Source: Candidatus Aerophobota bacterium (GTDB taxonomy: Bacteria > Aerophobota > Aerophobia > Aerophobales > B3-G15). From it: a stretch of DNA of 6,974 nt. The notes under the pieces are model-generated. The model saw only the letters and a list, made by a program, of their open reading frames with translations, was not told where the DNA came from and ran no database searches. Where the stretch lies: assembly GCA_030607715.1 (NCBI GenBank), contig JAUWJM010000087.1, positions 1 to 6,974 on the forward strand. The letters run 5' to 3'. Each line of letters starts with the position of its first letter. The first letter of the stretch is position 1. Of the stretch, positions 5,228 through 6,974 are shown one piece after another. The translations under genes were made by a program, and so were the position numbers.

Positions 5228-5797
5228 ATGCTTCAGATAAATCTTTTACCTCGTGAGATATTAAGGAAGAGAGAAAAAAGAGATTTTATAATTTTTGTTG
5301 GTATTTGTGGGATTGTTCCTGTTTTAATTTGTTTCTTTTATTTTCTCTCCCTTGCTCCAGAGAATATCAGAGTAAAGAAAAAACTGGAATTAGTTCAATC
5401 TCAGGTTAGAAAATATCAGCCCATTTTAAAGCAGGTAAGTGAAATGAATCAAAAGAGCGATCAAGCTCTGCTCTGCTTAAATTCGTTGAAGAATGTAGTG
5501 ATCAAGCAATCCTACCAGCCCCTGATTTTGTATGAGATAAGCAAGGCTTTACCAAAAGGTGTCTGGTTGAAGGAAATAAAAAAAGACAAAGATACTTCTC
5601 TTGTCGAGATTAAGGGAACTAGCCTTACTCAAACCTTAGCTGTAGCTGAGTTTATAGAAAATTTGAATCACTCTTCCTTATTTGAGGAAGCAAGCTTCAC
5701 CAATTTTTCCAAGCAAGAGATAATGGGTAGGAAGGTAATGGAGTTTAATTTGAAGTGCAGGTTAAGCTCATCATTCATTAAGGAGGCGGTATCTTGA
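5228..5797 (+). CDS. pilN: Type IV pilus assembly protein PilN
   Basis: PilN is a bitopic inner-membrane protein; its short cytoplasmic tail binds PilM and its periplasmic part pairs with PilO. The sequence shows the diagnostic INLLP tail motif (residues 4-8), a basic stretch RKREKR (13-18), and one membrane segment at about 20-42 (IIFVGICGIVPVLICFFYF). A probable coiled coil follows (about 48-80), then a compact periplasmic domain beginning near 95 with the typical ALPKGVWLKEI (107-117) and a later IKGTSL. Its 189 residues match the family. The start lies 2 nt after the pilM stop with GAGAGG in the end of pilM. The stop overlaps the pilO start by 4 nt. Confidence 0.92.
   Translation: MLQINLLPREILRKREKRDFIIFVGICGIVPVLICFFYFLSLAPENIRVKKKLELVQSQVRKYQPILKQVSEMNQKSDQALLCLNSLKNVVIKQSYQPLILYEISKALPKGVWLKEIKKDKDTSLVEIKGTSLTQTLAVAEFIENLNHSSLFEEASFTNFSKQEIMGRKVMEFNLKCRLSSSFIKEAVS
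5781..5786 (+). promoter_or_regulatory. Ribosome binding site fixing the TTG start of pilO
   Basis: AGGAGG is a strong Shine-Dalgarno core 7 nt before the TTG at 5794. It supports that rare start codon over the in-frame ATG at 5830, which would remove part of the membrane segment. Confidence 0.75.
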
Positions 5798-6414
5798 TTT
5801 TTAGCACAAGGGGAAGAATACTTACAGGAATGTGTGTATTTGGAGGGGTAATTTTTTTCCTTTATTTACTGCTTTACATTCCCCATGTAAGATATATAGA
5901 GTTAATGGAAAGGCAAATCCAAAGAGAAAATATTAGAGCTATACAATTAAAGAAAAAGGCCGAGCAGTTAAGTGAACTGCAGACAGAATACAGAAAAATT
6001 CAAGCTGAACTCTCCTTTTTGGAGGATCGCATTCAAAAAAGTGGGAATAATTTTCTTTATCAACTGGGGTTAAGGGGGCGTATTTACGGAATTAGTTACT
6101 TAGAAATTACTCCTCAACCTATACTGGAGGAGAAATACTATTACCGTACACCGATAAAAATTCATCTTTACGGAACCTATCACAATTTGGGGATGCTTTT
6201 TTCGGATATGGCTAAAAGGCAGGGTCCGGGATCTTTTACTGTAGATACTGTGTTGGTAAAGGAGAAAAAAGAGAAAAATTATACCATAGAAGCTTATTTT
6301 ACCGTCTCTCTGTATAAGTATAAAATTTCTACCTTTATTGAAAGATCAACTAATATTCCTGAGGAGGAAAAAAGCGGTGAGACTCCCCAAACTATCCCAA
6401 GGAGAGAAAGATGA
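5794..6414 (+). CDS. pilO: Type IV pilus assembly protein PilO
   Basis: PilO is the bitopic partner of PilN in the periplasmic alignment complex and contacts PilP. It begins with TTG, and TTGA is shared with the pilN stop. There is a short cytoplasmic tail, one membrane segment at about 9-29 (ILTGMCVFGGVIFFLYLLLY), a charged coiled coil at about 33-85, then a ferredoxin-like periplasmic domain. The domain includes YYRTPIKIHLYGTYHNLGML (116-135), which matches the typical PilO strand-helix signature, and a strand at 149-155. The tail (about 183-206) is charged, Pro-rich and probably disordered. At 206 residues it has normal length. Assignment rests on fold pattern and position between pilN and pilP, since PilO sequences diverge strongly. 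Confidence 0.88.
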   Translation: MIFSTRGRILTGMCVFGGVIFFLYLLLYIPHVRYIELMERQIQRENIRAIQLKKKAEQLSELQTEYRKIQAELSFLEDRIQKSGNNFLYQLGLRGRIYGISYLEITPQPILEEKYYYRTPIKIHLYGTYHNLGMLFSDMAKRQGPGSFTVDTVLVKEKKEKNYTIEAYFTVSLYKYKISTFIERSTNIPEEEKSGETPQTIPRRER

Positions 6415-6848
6415 GTCTAAGAGTTAAGGTAATCTTAATAGGGAGTATAATATTTTTACTTTTTTCTCCGCTTAGTTGGTCTTTAGAAGATTTAAATGAG
6501 AAATATCTTCTTCCCCCAGTATTTGAGTATAAAGTGGAAAACCGTAGAGATCCTTTTCTTTCTTTAATTGTAGAGGAGAAAAAAGCTAAGCCTGAGGCAG
6601 CTTCACCTGAAGTTGTAAAAGAAGAACCAAAGATAATTACCCAATCAGATTACAAATTGGTAGGTTTTGTATGGGATGAAAAGGAAAGTTTAGCTATTAT
6701 TGAAAAGGAAGGAAGAATCTGGTTGGTTAAAGAGGGAAATTTGATAAACGGTTTCCGGGTAGCTCGTGTTGAAGGGAAGGGAGGAGAGGTTATTCTCTGG
6801 GGAGAGGATGAGATAATTCAATTGAAGTTTACAGGGAGGGGAAAATGA
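6411..6848 (+). CDS. pilP: Type IV pilus assembly protein PilP
   Basis: PilP is the periplasmic linker between PilN/PilO and the secretin PilQ. An N-terminal export signal (about 1-24: basic start, then VILIGSIIFLLFSPLSWS) is followed by the family signature RRDPF (45-49). Next come a Lys/Glu/Pro-rich flexible linker (about 55-76) and the beta-rich HR domain YKLVGFVWDEKESLAIIE (81-98), then WLVKEGNLI and a final strand at 134-141. The protein has 145 residues. Unlike the Neisseria and Pseudomonas lipoproteins, it has no cysteine at all and therefore no lipobox; it is either cleaved by signal peptidase I or stays anchored by its N-terminal helix. The ATG overlaps the pilO stop (ATGA) and has AAGGAG 6 nt upstream. 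Confidence 0.9.
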   Translation: MSLRVKVILIGSIIFLLFSPLSWSLEDLNEKYLLPPVFEYKVENRRDPFLSLIVEEKKAKPEAASPEVVKEEPKIITQSDYKLVGFVWDEKESLAIIEKEGRIWLVKEGNLINGFRVARVEGKGGEVILWGEDEIIQLKFTGRGK

Positions 6849-6974
6849 ATTGGTTAAAATTTTTGTTAGTAATGGGCATGGGGGTAGGATTAATTACAGG
6901 AATTTTTTCTTTAAACGGGACTGCTCAAACTACCCCTATCGAGGAAAAGGTTGTTTCTCTGGATTTTAAAGATG
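6845..6974 (+). CDS. pilQ: Secretin PilQ, N-terminal start only
   Basis: The gene is cut by the window end; 43 complete codons are visible. ATG overlaps the pilP stop (ATGA), with GGGAGGGG just upstream. The protein starts with a signal peptide (MNWLKFLLVMGMGVGLITG, then a Thr-Ala-Gln region near 26-28). After about 10 residues it reads VVSLDFKD, which resembles the opening of the secretin N-terminal (STN/N0) domain of PilQ. Position directly after pilP strongly supports PilQ, the outer-membrane channel for the pilus. The early appearance of this motif suggests that little or no AMIN-domain region precedes it, but the rest is outside the window. Confidence 0.8.
   Translation, partial: MNWLKFLLVMGMGVGLITGIFSLNGTAQTTPIEEKVVSLDFKD

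Overview
The window is AT-rich bacterial chromosomal DNA with every gene on the + strand. It looks like an uncultivated or little-studied bacterium with two membranes. The evidence is a pilM-pilN-pilO-pilP-pilQ cluster, whose last gene encodes an outer-membrane secretin, next to mcsA-mcsB, a protein-arginine phosphorylation pair best known from Firmicutes. I cannot assign a phylum. Low-GC candidate lineages are plausible, but that is a guess.

Layout. Positions 1-131 hold the 3' end of mcsA (UVR motif only), overlapped by mcsB (97-1185). A 339-base gap (1186-1524) follows and is almost filled by two repeat elements. Next come tilS (1525-2928), a 73-base gap that starts with a small repeat array, hisB (3002-3589) and dtd (3592-4032). 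A third repeat element covers 4029-4131, and then the tightly packed pilMNOP operon (4155-6848) runs into the start of pilQ (6845 to the window edge).

How the genes work together. McsA and McsB tag proteins with phosphoarginine for Clp proteolysis, but clpC is not next to them here. TilS (tRNA-Ile lysidine synthetase) and Dtd (D-aminoacyl-tRNA deacylase) both protect decoding fidelity. HisB is a lone histidine-biosynthesis enzyme. PilM, PilN, PilO and PilP form the inner-membrane and periplasmic alignment complex that connects the type IV pilus motor to PilQ. The pil genes are separated by 2 nt or overlap by 4 nt, so they are probably translationally coupled.

The least ordinary content is between the genes. 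Three imperfect inverted-repeat elements share the terminal motif GGCTGAATAGTTACGA. Each carries short tandem units of 8 or 10 nt that begin with a CAC-like core, and 9-nt versions occur at two further places. The element after mcsB is flanked by a perfect 8-bp direct repeat (GAATAAAG), so it looks like a transposed, transposase-less (MITE-like) element. The dtd and tilS stop codons lie inside repeat sequence, and the mcsB stop lies at a target duplication. At the protein level the main oddities are altered nucleotide-binding motifs in PilM, a changed phosphoarginine-pocket motif in McsB, and a PQFTV in place of SQFTL in Dtd. I found no wholly new multi-gene system.
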